This document shows positions 11,233-20,347 of a stretch of 20,347 bases of DNA, one piece after another. The DNA comes from Phoronis ovalis (taxonomy: Eukaryota; Phoronida; Phoronidae): the NCBI GenBank assembly GCA_028565635.1, contig JAOXYB010003123.1, positions 1 to 20,347 of the forward strand. Reading direction: 5' to 3'. Both the position numbers and the translations under genes were made by a program. Position 1 is the first letter of the stretch. Each line of letters starts with the position of its first letter. A model generated the notes under the pieces. It searched no databases. It was not told the DNA's origin and saw only the letters and a list, made by a program, of their open reading frames with translations.

Positions 11233-14200
11233 ATGACCTACATTAGGCATCTGGCGGTTATTTTATCCATTTTGATTGATTATTGCCGATCTTCTATCCA
11301 ACCAAACATTATATTCATTATGGCTGATGATTACGGTTGGAACGATATAGGATATCACAATTCTGAGATTGCGACACCTAACATGGACGCACTTGCCAAC
11401 AGCGGCGTGAAACTTGAGAACTATTATGTACAACCAACGTGTACTCCGACCAGAAGTCAACTGATGACAGGACGATACCAGGTAAAGCGGATTACTTTCG
11501 AATACCATTCTAAATAAATAGATCAAGTGAAAAAGCTCCACCGTATAAACGTATTTTATAAAGTAAAACTCTTCAAATTGTTAACATTTTAATATAAGGA
11601 GCCGTGTGTACGTGTATCGAGAACCTCCAACTTTTACCGCTTCAGTTGCCGCTGTATCAATTCTAGTTGTATCAGCAGCTTGTTTTCATTTTTGGGCAAA
11701 CGCCCTTTCAAGAAGTTTTTGTGTAAAACTTATGCCCCCATTGTGGATTAGATAATATTGTCAAGATCTACAAATGATTTCGACGTTTTATTGCACAGTT
11801 GTTATCAAAATTATTTTACTATTAACCACGTTATTTTGATTGGCATGTGTATAGTGCAATTATCTGAACTAAATGAATCGTTATATAAAATTAGGTTAAT
11901 CCGGGTTATAATGTGTCATTTTTTATGCAGCATGCCTCACTTAAATAAACCTAGAATCAGTCATTATATGGTTTTATTTATGTTAACACTGGCCAAGGAC
12001 ACTATTAGAACCAATAAAAACTAGAAGCGCCTTTTAGCAAAGGCCAGGTTGCACACGTAGAAATGGGTGGTTATCCATACCTATTAGTATTAGCCTGGAC
12101 CCATGGATGTCCAAAGAACCTCTGGGTTACCTTTACCTCTTGTCGAAAGTTTCATGAAATTCAGAGATTTTGATTGTTTGACCTCTGAATGACCTTTTGG
12201 GCCTCAAAATCATAAGATAACCTCAAAATGGTCTTTTAACTTCATTTTTGACCTTTTCATCAAATTTCTGGAAACAATTTTTTTTGACCTTTTGACCTCA
12301 AAATGTCCATATGCCCCTAAATTACCTGTTAATAACATAAAACCATCATGACTGTAGCATCACTCTGTCTTGATGTAGACACTCCTCCTTATTACAATTA
12401 GCCAAAAACATGCTAAAAATAAAACATCTGACCTTTTGACCCATAAAAGACTTCAAAAATCAGGTGACCATATACCATCATTTTAAGACATTTTTGAAAT
12501 TTGACCTACTGACCTCAAATTGAACCTGACCTAATTTTTGTATGTCCCCCCTCCCTACTAAGTCCACACCTCAAGTTTGGTACATGTAGCTCAAAGCGTT
12601 TCTAAAATATAGATGTTTGAAAATTGGAAGAAAAAAAAAGTAAAAAAAGTAAAAAAGAAAAAAAACAACTAAATATGCGCAATACACCATATGGTTTTGT
12701 ATTTTTTTGTCAGTGGAGTGTTATAGTGTTTGCATTTTTGCCCAATTTTTGCAGCAGTACGTCTCACCAACTAACCTACTGCCCTACAGTAATCAGCTGA
12801 CTTTATTACATTTACACTTTTAAAGGACACTATAAAAAGCTGAGTACTGTACCACATGGAAATGAAGCGCCTAATACAGGCGTATCCAATAATAATAATA
12901 ATAATAATTGATTTACTTCAATCTTTGCAGCCAAAAACGGCTGAATTCCAATTGAATTACAAAAAGCAGTAAAAACGGAATTATATAACAAAAAGAGAAA
13001 TAATACATGCACAGTACTGCAATGTTTAAAATATAATTTATTTGTTGAAAATTTCGGGTACATAAAGGAATAAAAGAATTATGTAGTCTACTAATTTTGG
13101 CAGTAATATGACAGTTTTTCTTCTGAGAATATATATGATTTAGGAGAATTTTTAACTAAGTGAAGGATTTTGCTATTAGGAGTTTAATTTATCTGTGTTG
13201 AAAAAAACACAGGTTAAACAAATGAATCTGGATCTTAGAGGTTCGATTGCGGCTAATAGGCATCTTTTCTTCATAACACGTAACGCGAGGCTTCAGGATA
13301 AATTATGCGAAGGGTGCGTTTTTGGGTGCTTTCTAATTTACCTATTAGATTGGTGTCTAAGATATAAGAGGACCATGCAAGCAGGGCTGGCATATTCAAT
13401 CACTGATCTAATAATGGATGTACAATAAATAGTTACCAAATCTTTTTGAATTCTGCCACATACTACTAAAAAGGCTCGTAAACACGTAAGTGTGTGTGAC
13501 TAAAAAAAGACCTCAACAATTAAGATTGTTTTTCTTTTATAATTTGTACAGTGTCGGATTAACCTAGTAGCAAAAGTAGCATATGCTACGGGCCCCGCAT
13601 TTTCGAGGGCCCCCGCACTAAATGCTTGCAATATTTACAATGTCACTCTAATGAGCATTGAACATGAACTTCTGCGTGAAATAGGCATTTCCAGTATAAT
13701 CAACAAATTTGCTCATGCTAAATCTAGAAAATGTAACTTGTAAATTGTAGTTTTGTTACTTATTCTGGGCGTATTGGTACAATAGGAGTGGAAATGGCCC
13801 CTTTTTTTTGCTTGTCCATTTTTTCTTGCAGCACGCAAACATTTCAGCGACCTTTTTCGATTACTGAACTGATATTTTTCTCTCGCACATAGCTATGCTA
13901 CAGGTCCCACACTAGCTTAATCCGGCCCTGAATTTGTATTATATTATAAACTGATTTAAATCTTCAGTGTACATATATTTGCCAGATGTTTTCAGATCCA
14001 TACAGGCATGCAGCATCGATCTATATATCCAGCACAGCCTCATGGTTTACCAATTAGATTCCCTACAATTGCGGACAAACTTAAAGAGGTGGGATATTCA
14101 ACACACATGGTGGGAAAATGGCATCTAGGACATTACAGAAAAGATTTTACACCCACATTCCGAGGATTTGATACATTTTATGGTTGGTTTTGCACTTAAA

Positions 14201-17041
14201 CTACAGCATGTTTTCAGAATTCAATTCATGTAAAGCAAGCTAAAAAACAAATAATAATGCAGTTTATTATTTTAGTATTTTGTACAGCTGATTATAATTA
14301 CTATGATTTCGAGTTTTTCTATGTGTATGGGTGTCACTGATGATACAAATGTTGACGTTATTCCATCTAATTTATGAAATCTACCGCTATAGTAATGTAT
14401 GAGTCAAATATGTTACAGGAATACTCACTGGTAGTGGTGATCATTTTACCCATGAACGGTGTAATACAGTCAAAATAAAAGGAAGCAGGGAGCAATTTTG
14501 TGGTTTGGATCTTTGGAACAACAACGAGCCAGTATGGAACGAAACAAATCAGTATTCGACGCATTTATATACGCGCAAAGCGACAGACATCATAAATCAA
14601 CATGACCAGAACAAGGTTCGTACATAAGTAAATGAATGTGGCATTTGTTCCTGATAGTTTGTTTCTGGGTACGTAAGACTATCAATGCCGTTTGCAACGA
14701 ATTGGTACTTCCATGGACTATAATGGTATTTCGTTTGTGACGTCGCATTTTATAACAAGGAAATTAGTTATACAGCTGATACAGCAAAGGCATTACCGCA
14801 TTAACTTGAACTGCTGCGAGAATTTCTGTGACAATTTAATTAATTATCATATCATCATAAAGCTTTCGCGTTCTAAAATTCCCACTGCGGTTCAATTAAT
14901 GCGATAATGTTTTTGCTGCATAACTAATGTCCTCATTTATTTATAAACAAACGGTAATACAAGCAAAAACATAAACGAAATGTACAGTGTACATGTATAT
15001 GGAAAAAATTGTATGATATTGTCTATAAAAAGCGAGTTGTTAAATTTTTAGTCGATTCATTTCAGCCATTATTTATGTACTTTTCTCTACAAGCTGTTCA
15101 CACACCTCTGCAAGTACCACGACAGTATATCAAAAAATTCGATTATATAAAAGACAAGGAACGTCGATTTTACGCCGGTAAGATGCAAACAATTGATTAA
15201 CCTTTGTATCAACATTTTTATTGTGCATTATAATTGTTTTGTTTTGCTTATACTTTATAACTTAGTAACGCTATACGGAATGTTTGGGGTTGTTCATTTA
15301 TGGGTCGAGAAGGTTAAATACTAACAATTTGTGTGTACGCGTTGTTTCTTCAGGTATGGTGGGAGCAATGGATGAAGCAGTTGGAAACCTAACGACAGCA
15401 CTCAAACAAAAAGGACTTTATGACAACTCAATTATTGTGTTTTCAACGGGTAAATACTTGTATATTTGTCACAATCGGCAATGGAATCGGTGTGTGCTTG
15501 AAACAGTTCCTGGATTCGAAATTATTATTTTACATAATTATTAATTTTTGTCAATTTTTTTAACACGTATGCAATAAATAAAACTTAGAAGGGAAACGAA
15601 AAAGCTTCATTGTCGCCAAAACATGTGGTCGACTTTTTTTATTGCAGATAATGGCGGCCAACCATTCCTAGGAGCTAGCAATTGGCCACTGAGAGGTGGA
15701 AAGGGTACCCACTGGGAAGGAGGAGTGCGCGGAATTGGATTTGTGCATAGTCCTCTGATTGGTTTACAAGGAAAAATATCTCGCGATCTGATACATGTTT
15801 CTGATTGGTTTCCTACCTTAGTTACCCTTGGCGGAGGAACAACGCGGGGAATTGGAAGGCTTGATGGCTTCAATGTGTGGCGGACTATTAGGTATATGTG
15901 CTTTTCACCACTAAAAAGAACGTCAGTTTCTCAATTTGTAATTGAATTTGCTTTTGGATTTTTCAAGTTTAATCTATATTAATGTCTAAATCATACAGGT
16001 TTATGAATGATCATTTTAGAAATCCACATGGAATTCCTAGATTTAACTTTTTTTCACAGATGAGAACCTACGACTGAACACAATGAAAATATGAACTTTA
16101 TATAACATGCAATGCGTAATTTCAGTACTAATAGCGTAAGTCCTCGTAAAGAAATTCTTCATAACATAGATCCATTGAAGGCACGATTTGGTATACCGAA
16201 ATTCAAGGATCCATTTGATACATCTATTCGTGCGGCAATACGTGTGGGAGACATGAAATTGATCACAGGAGATCCAGGTAATCCGTCACAGTCGTACACT
16301 AGGTTAGAATGTTTTCGCTACTTCGATGATAGAGCGACTTAATGGCAAACCTGCGAGATGTATAATAATTTGATAGCATTCACCCATTCGCGTCTGAAGT
16401 CTGAAGAGTAAAAGATTGTTTGTATCTGTATCAGTAAAAATAAACGATCAGGTGATTATCGTCATTTCCAAAGTCAGGAACAATTTGTCATTTATGTTGT
16501 GCTCACCAAATGACAAATATTACGCGGCGCAACTGTAGGGATTGTCTTGTAAATGGTACCACGCCATGCCTGAATTAATTACATTTTATTTACTGTTGCA
16601 GGTAAAAGCAGTTGGACTCCACCACCACATATGAAGCACCTCAGAGAGGTGTATTTCTATAAGCCACCACGAAATAAGAATTTCTGGTTGTTCAATATAA
16701 CCGAAGACCCGCTAGAAGAATTTGATATGTCTCACCGATACCCTGATATAGTAAAGAAATTGTTAAGAAAATTAAACCGTTATTCCCAAAGTTCAGTTCC
16801 ACCAATTTATCCAGAAGCCGATGCTCGTTCAAACCCAATATTTAATGATGGCGTGTGGGGACCATGGTTACTAAAGAAAACGCCAACTACCACTGCACAG
16901 CCGGACGCTAAAAATAGGAAAAGACCAGGGACCTTGCACCATAAATCCTTTTTTAAGAAAATAAACTCTTACTGGCATAGTTTGCACGATAAGGCCATGG
17001 CATTTGTGGAGCCATCAATATATAAACCTAACCAGTATTGA
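11233..17041 (+). CDS. Arylsulfatase of the ARSB/ARSI/ARSJ group
   Basis: This is a predicted secretory-pathway sulfatase that hydrolyses sulfate esters. ARSB acts on N-acetylgalactosamine 4-sulfate, while the substrate of this protein is unknown. Eight coding exons: 11233-11481, 13996-14182, 14419-14615, 15066-15177, 15354-15449, 15648-15891, 16126-16277, 16602-17041. All introns are GT-AG, the phases agree, and the product is 558 residues. A hydrophobic N-terminus (about residues 6-17) fits a signal peptide. Active-site residues are visible: DD at 32-33, the formylglycine cysteine C70 in CTPTR, K124 and H126 in [10 protein letters not shown]223 in QAVHTPLQ, D281-N282 in DNGG, and K299. N-glycosylation sequons include NET, NLT and NIT. 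The C-terminal part ([41 protein letters not shown]) and a basic tail with SFFKKIN look closer to ARSI/ARSJ than to ARSB. Orthology is not settled, so no symbol is given. No canonical AATAAA is obvious downstream. Confidence 0.93.
12150..12666. repeat. TGACCT-rich interspersed repeat with an A-rich tail
   Basis: Within sulfatase intron 1, nine TGACCT hexamers (starting at 12179, 12190, 12249, 12285, 12293, 12429, 12502, 12510, 12527) and one TGACCC (12437) lie in about 350 bases, all on the plus strand. A CTCAAGTTTGGTACATG-like segment near 12572 and an A-rich stretch at about 12629-12666 follow. This arrangement resembles dispersed repeats that I recall from marine animal genomes. The A-rich end suggests retroposition, but I found no clear target-site duplication. 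The outer limits are approximate. Confidence 0.5.
12888..13060 (-). mobile_element. Possible LINE-like 3' tail: stem-loop plus (ATT)n
   Basis: Read on the minus strand, a T-rich segment leads into a nested stem-loop. TTCAAT pairs with ATTGAA (outer arms, 12951-12956 and 12917-12922), and CAGCC pairs with GGCTG (inner arms, 12939-12943 and 12928-12932) around a 6-base loop. This is followed within a few bases by seven ATT units (12908-12888). A conserved stem-loop next to a short microsatellite is the usual 3' end of several non-LTR retrotransposon clades. No reverse transcriptase frame is present, so at most this is a 5'-truncated copy. The upper boundary is a guess. Confidence 0.4.
13549..13930. 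mobile_element. hAT-type MITE (382 bp) with a perfect 8-bp target-site duplication
   Basis: The left end CAGTGTCGGATTAACCTAGT and the inverted right end CAGGGCCGGATTAAGCTAGT agree at 17 of 20 positions and begin with CAG, as hAT termini do. The element is flanked on both sides by AATTTGTA (13541-13548 and 13931-13938), the 8-bp duplication expected of hAT transposition. GGGCCC-rich subterminal sequence and a perfect 14-bp palindrome (GTAGCATATGCTAC, 13576-13589) lie inside the left end. It is too short for a transposase and has no long open frame, so it is a non-autonomous element mobilised in trans. It sits in intron 1 of the sulfatase gene, 65 bases before exon 2, close to the branch-point region but apparently leaving the acceptor intact. 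Confidence 0.9.
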
Positions 17042-17249
17042 AAACACCAATTTTGCATAACCGCAGTAATTATTTCGACCTCAAGCAAGAATTAGCAAAA
17101 CTATGCACTCACAGCATTTTGCTAGTTTCCGTCGTCACTCGGCAGACGAGTATGTGGGAACCAGCTAGTCTTCATGTAGTGCTAGGTTTTTTCAGTGTAC
17201 TTGATCCTCATTAAGCTTTTAGCTACCATGCAGAAGCAGAAAGTATTCT

Positions 17250-17315
17250 TGTAGATATTAATATGACATTTGTTGGCGTCACTGTAGATATTAATATGAC
17301 ATTTGTTGGCATCAC
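17250..17315. repeat. 33-bp tandem duplication, two copies
   Basis: Units at 17250-17282 and 17283-17315 begin TGTAGATATTAATATGACAT and differ at a single base (GGCGTCAC versus GGCATCAC). The near identity indicates a recent duplication, probably within the sulfatase 3' UTR. Confidence 0.95.
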
Positions 17316-17777
17316 TTTTATTGCGCTTGTGTGTTTAATTTCAAATCAAAAGCAAATGATAACTTATTTAATGAAAAGTTGCCTGCACAGTGGGAAGACC
17401 AGGAGGCATTGTATTGTCAATTTCGACTTTGCCATTTGTACAAAGTAAATGAGAAAAGATTGTCATAGGAGAGCAGACTAAATGTACACTCACATTTCTC
17501 AGGAAATATTTTTCAAGTTTTCTCATTTTATGGTCAACTTCGTTTTAAATCTTTTGATAGTAACTTTTGTAGTAAGTACATGGCTATCACATTTACTGCT
17601 ACCGTATAGGCATGAATATTTAAGATTGGCGACAGCTATTCTACACAAGATAGTTTTTTCGACCCATCTCAATTATAATCAAGAATATAGAACACAAATC
17701 CACAGTAATAAGTAAACTGTATATGGATGGTATGTGATGGTAAATAACAATATTTGTCTTATTTATAAAACAGAATA

Positions 17778-17783
17778 TTTATT
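17778..17783 (-). promoter_or_regulatory. Possible distal poly(A) signal of RPF1
   Basis: AATAAA on the minus strand, about 400 bases beyond the RPF1 stop codon. It is the only clear canonical hexamer I noticed in this interval for that strand. It overlaps AT-rich sequence, so chance occurrence is likely. Confidence 0.2.
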
Positions 17784-17854
17784 TGCTTCGGAAGAATTAA
17801 AAAGTAGATTGTGTTGTGCTGCACTATATGGCTTTAAACAAAGTTTAAATATTT

Positions 17855-17935
17855 TGATCCAAGTTTCGTTGAAATCGCTCCAGTGCTTCCCGAGTTTGGT
17901 GAAAATGACCCCAGGTCATGTTGGTACAACCGACG
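17855..17935. repeat. Relic of a dispersed repeat
   Basis: The blocks CCAAGTTTCGTTGAAATCG, CTCCAGTGCTTCCCGAG and TTTGGTGAAAATGACCCC resemble the AAGTTTGGTGAAAATCGGTC-type core that I recall from dispersed repeats in many marine invertebrates. It is GC-richer than its surroundings. The boundaries and family are uncertain. Confidence 0.35.
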
Positions 17936-18183
17936 TCATGTCTGTCGGAAGTCGTGCAAAAACAATGAAGTTTCCAACTTTGTTGGCGGAAGCATAACAA
18001 TGTAAGTCCCTTTGGTGATCATACTTACATCAAACAACCCTGAAGTATATTTGTTTTTGAAACTCCTTTGGATCATCAAGTCAGTCTCAGGATAAAAACG
18101 AAAACACTGATATTGCTCAATCAACAGAAGAAAATGTTTATGGGTTTTATCACTGTCCTTCCACTATAATTACAACCATCTGG

Positions 18184-20168
18184 TTATAAGTTGAATTTCC
18201 TTCGACTTGTCTCCATTTCGTGACGCTGAAAATAAGAACAGATGATTTTGAATAATACTAATCTTTATGTTGCTGATTCACAGACTGGATAACAGGTTTA
18301 CTACATATTGATTCCTCAATACTAAACCCAAGTTAGTACATTTCTATTATAATATTACAAGTCAGACTAATGTTACATAAACCAGTCCTTTTCTGAATGC
18401 TAATGTAAATAATTTTATTTTAGAATGTGAATGTCTACCTTGTGCACCCATTCATATTCTCCAAACTTAGAATCAAATGTTCCTTTCTGCAGCGACCTTA
18501 GTTTAAGTGTAAATCGAGGTCCCAATTCTTGCAGACCAACCTTCTTATCATTTTTAAACATATACCTACAACAAACAACAATGAATATTAAACTGCTTGT
18601 AGAAGTTGTATGGATTAAAGACAAACGTATGATATATTTAAAATTTCTGAACTTGAGCTAAAGTTTATCCACTACTCCCATGTCACCCCAAATATCACAT
18701 GCTATTGTTAATGTTTTAGTGTAAACATTTTTTTATCAGCTGGTATGATATAATTTCCAGTAACAAAGACTCCAAATTTCAGAATTTTTTAATGTGCCAT
18801 GTTTTTTCAGATAAATTTTTGTTTCACAAGTTGCTCTTGCTATCCATTGCCTATCATTAACTGCTTACTAATTTCACCATTGAATTTTTTGGATAATGTG
18901 ATGATAGAACTGACAGAAACTACTATGACTACACACGTGACTGTTCCATCACCTAAGCTGTCAAAGTTCACAACTTAAAGCAGCATCATTGGTAAACAGT
19001 GAACTTGTTTTTGCCAGTGTGCTAATACAGGTAATATGATAAATTATAAAAATGAAAAATTGCTTCCAATATCTACCTATGATGCCTGAAGAATATGTAG
19101 TCTCTTTGATTATGAAAGGTAACAGCTCTTCTGCCGTTAAAGTTAGGATCATGAGGAAACAGTGAAGCTAGTAACCGGCCGATACTATGGCCCAGACGAG
19201 TATTGAAGTTATTTAGAATGATCTCTGGCATATGAGCTGTTGACTCACCACATCGCTACAAAATATTTAGTAAATGAAACCTGTTTGAAATTAAAATTTT
19301 TGACTGACTTCAAACCAATATACAAGTACAACACTGCCAAAAAGAAAGGAAAGTTCCAGTCTGGAGGCTGTCAATTATACAGTACTACACTTAATTATTT
19401 ACACGTGACTTCATAGAGCTTTTTTTTTTAATTGCAAACATTAAATAGCAAGAATGCAATCAAACAACACTTTAATTTGACAACTCCTATATATTTGCTT
19501 TTTTTACTTAGCAAACACACAGATGTTAGACTATGCTAGTCTACTGTACACGTCATTTTAAATGTTATTACAACATTTTAATGAAGTCACTGGTACCAGT
19601 ACCCACAACAATATGACATTACCTTTATTTCTTTAGGAAGTTTAACATTGCTAATTTTAAAGTGAGCTGTTGGACCATCTGGAAGATGGGAAATAATCAT
19701 GCCATCTGGTAACAGTTAAAGAAACCAAATAGTAACATTTAAATATTAGGGCCTCACACAAGAAGAAAATAGTATTTGCAACCATATTTAAATTTAGTAT
19801 TCTGTCAATTAAAAACCTGAAATCAGTAACCACAAGGTTTTCAAACTCATTCCACTTTAATCAGTGCTGGTGATATCTAGTAGTGACATACAAATTGAAT
19901 ATCTAATTATGATGAAGTCAAAAACCATGACAACAGGTATGTAAATAAGAATATTCATAAAGATGAAAATAGTATTCAAGAACACCAATAGAAGTAGTGA
20001 AAACAAAAGGATATTAGGTTGTGCCCGGTCTTCATTGATAACTATTAGATCAGTATACCCTTTCTTTTTACACTGAGGCATAATCTTTTTCAGATCTAAT
20101 CCTCGTCTGTAGTAATAGTCTGTATTTGGTATACACTTTTTTAACTCCCGACAAAAATATTTTGTTCT
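18184..20168 (-). CDS. RPF1: RPF1, ribosome production factor 1 (Brix domain), 3' part
   Basis: RPF1 is a nucleolar Brix-domain protein needed for pre-rRNA processing and assembly of the 60S subunit. Five coding exons lie in the window, in transcription order: 20168-20015, 19705-19623, 19255-19077, 18565-18439, 18225-18184. They give 194 residues in frame. Family landmarks are [75 protein letters not shown], then [19 protein letters not shown] and [16 protein letters not shown], ending [13 protein letters not shown]. The segment matches human RPF1 almost without gaps from about the start of the Brix domain to the C-terminus. The first exon shown starts in phase 0 after a CAG acceptor. The N-terminal exons are beyond the right edge, since no matching coding sequence appears in 20169-20347. 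The second intron boundary (20015/20014) is non-canonical. Confidence 0.95.
19706..20014 (-). other. U12-type (minor spliceosome) AT-AG intron of RPF1
   Basis: Between the exons encoding NEDRAQP and [10 protein letters not shown] no usable GT donor fits. Instead the exon is followed by ATATCCTTTT, an exact match to the U12 5' splice-site consensus RTATCCTTT. At the other end TTCTTTAAC, one base from the U12 branch consensus TTCCTTAAC, lies about 10 bases before CAG. Joining after this AG restores codon AAT and the conserved PNG-type sequence without a gap. Using the AC three bases earlier would instead insert an extra residue. The intron is 309 bases long. Confidence 0.85.
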
Positions 20169-20251
20169 CTGAAAAAGAACAGATAAAAAGCAACATACCA
20201 ATGCAGCATACAAATTACATGAAAAGTAATATATGACATCTTAAACAAGAG

Positions 20252-20280
20252 GTCTGCAGGTGCAGACAGATGCCCATCAC
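20252..20280. repeat. Repeat end with perfect inverted repeat, matching the window start
   Basis: GTCTGCA (20252-20258) and TGCAGAC (20261-20267) form a perfect 7-bp inverted repeat around GG. ATGCCCATCAC follows at 20270-20280 and is the exact reverse complement of GTGATGGGCAT at 61-71. The sequence lies in an RPF1 intron that continues past the window edge. I interpret it as the terminus of a dispersed repeat; its other end is not seen. Confidence 0.4.
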
Positions 20281-20347
20281 ATGATGTAGTTTCTGTAGTT
20301 GTAAAGCCATCTTTGTATGTATAAGAGTTGTGAGGTTGATAATAGAG

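Larger units (their letters stand above)
17042..18183. other. Convergent intergenic region between the sulfatase and RPF1
   Basis: The two genes end tail to tail across about 1.1 kb that must hold both 3' UTRs. Open frames here (for example at 17482-17715 and 17734-17997) have no recognisable domain. The region holds a 33-bp tandem duplication and a repeat relic, listed separately. Confidence 0.6.

Noticed and set aside
15607-15873. Long minus-strand open frame
   Set aside because: It is antisense to sulfatase exon 6, which carries the DNGG and WEGG motifs in the plus-strand frame.
19589-19600. Perfect 12-bp palindrome ACTGGTACCAGT in an RPF1 intron
   Set aside because: It is isolated, with no flanking duplication or known motif; chance is a sufficient explanation.
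20169-20347. Possible upstream RPF1 exon at the right edge
   Set aside because: No frame gives the expected residues preceding the Brix segment; the sequence looks like intron with a repeat end.

Overview
This window is animal nuclear DNA, not bacterial. It is AT-rich. Its coding sequence is cut into short exons by GT-AG introns, mostly of 200-750 bases, and all three recognisable genes encode conserved metazoan proteins. The dispersed repeats (a hAT-type MITE, a TGACCT-rich repeat with an A-rich tail, a LINE-like stem-loop tail with an ATT microsatellite) recall marine invertebrate genomes. I cannot name the species; a non-vertebrate bilaterian, possibly a deuterostome, is an inference only.

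Layout. (1) Positions 1-288 hold a dispersed-repeat end with a hairpin, then the 3' flank of the first gene. (2) Positions 289-6981, minus strand: a complete ALG6 gene, rebuilt here as 13 coding exons with consistent phases and 561 codons before the stop. (3) Positions 6982-11232: a divergent intergenic gap of about 4.2 kb with no recognisable gene. It contains a YY1-like element close to ALG6, a 169-bp-period tandem duplication, a degenerate 31-bp-period minisatellite and a G10 tract. (4) Positions 11233-17041, plus strand: a complete arylsulfatase B/I/J-family gene of 8 coding exons and 558 residues. Its 2.5-kb first intron has collected three repeat insertions. (5) Positions 17042-18183: a convergent intergenic region with a 33-bp tandem duplication and a repeat relic. 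(6) Positions 18184-20168, minus strand: the last five coding exons of RPF1, whose 5' part lies beyond the right edge. One RPF1 intron has the hallmarks of a minor-spliceosome (U12-type) AT-AG intron.

The three genes are not an operon or one pathway. ALG6 adds the first glucose to the dolichol-linked N-glycan precursor in the ER. The sulfatase is a predicted secretory or lysosomal hydrolase that would itself carry N-glycans. RPF1 is a nucleolar 60S assembly factor. I found no evidence of a novel multi-gene system. The most notable observations are the U12-type intron, the intact hAT MITE with a perfect 8-bp target duplication, the cluster of direct-repeat TGACCT half-sites, and the 31-bp minisatellite. 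All exon boundaries come from reading splice signals and remembered family alignments, without transcript data.
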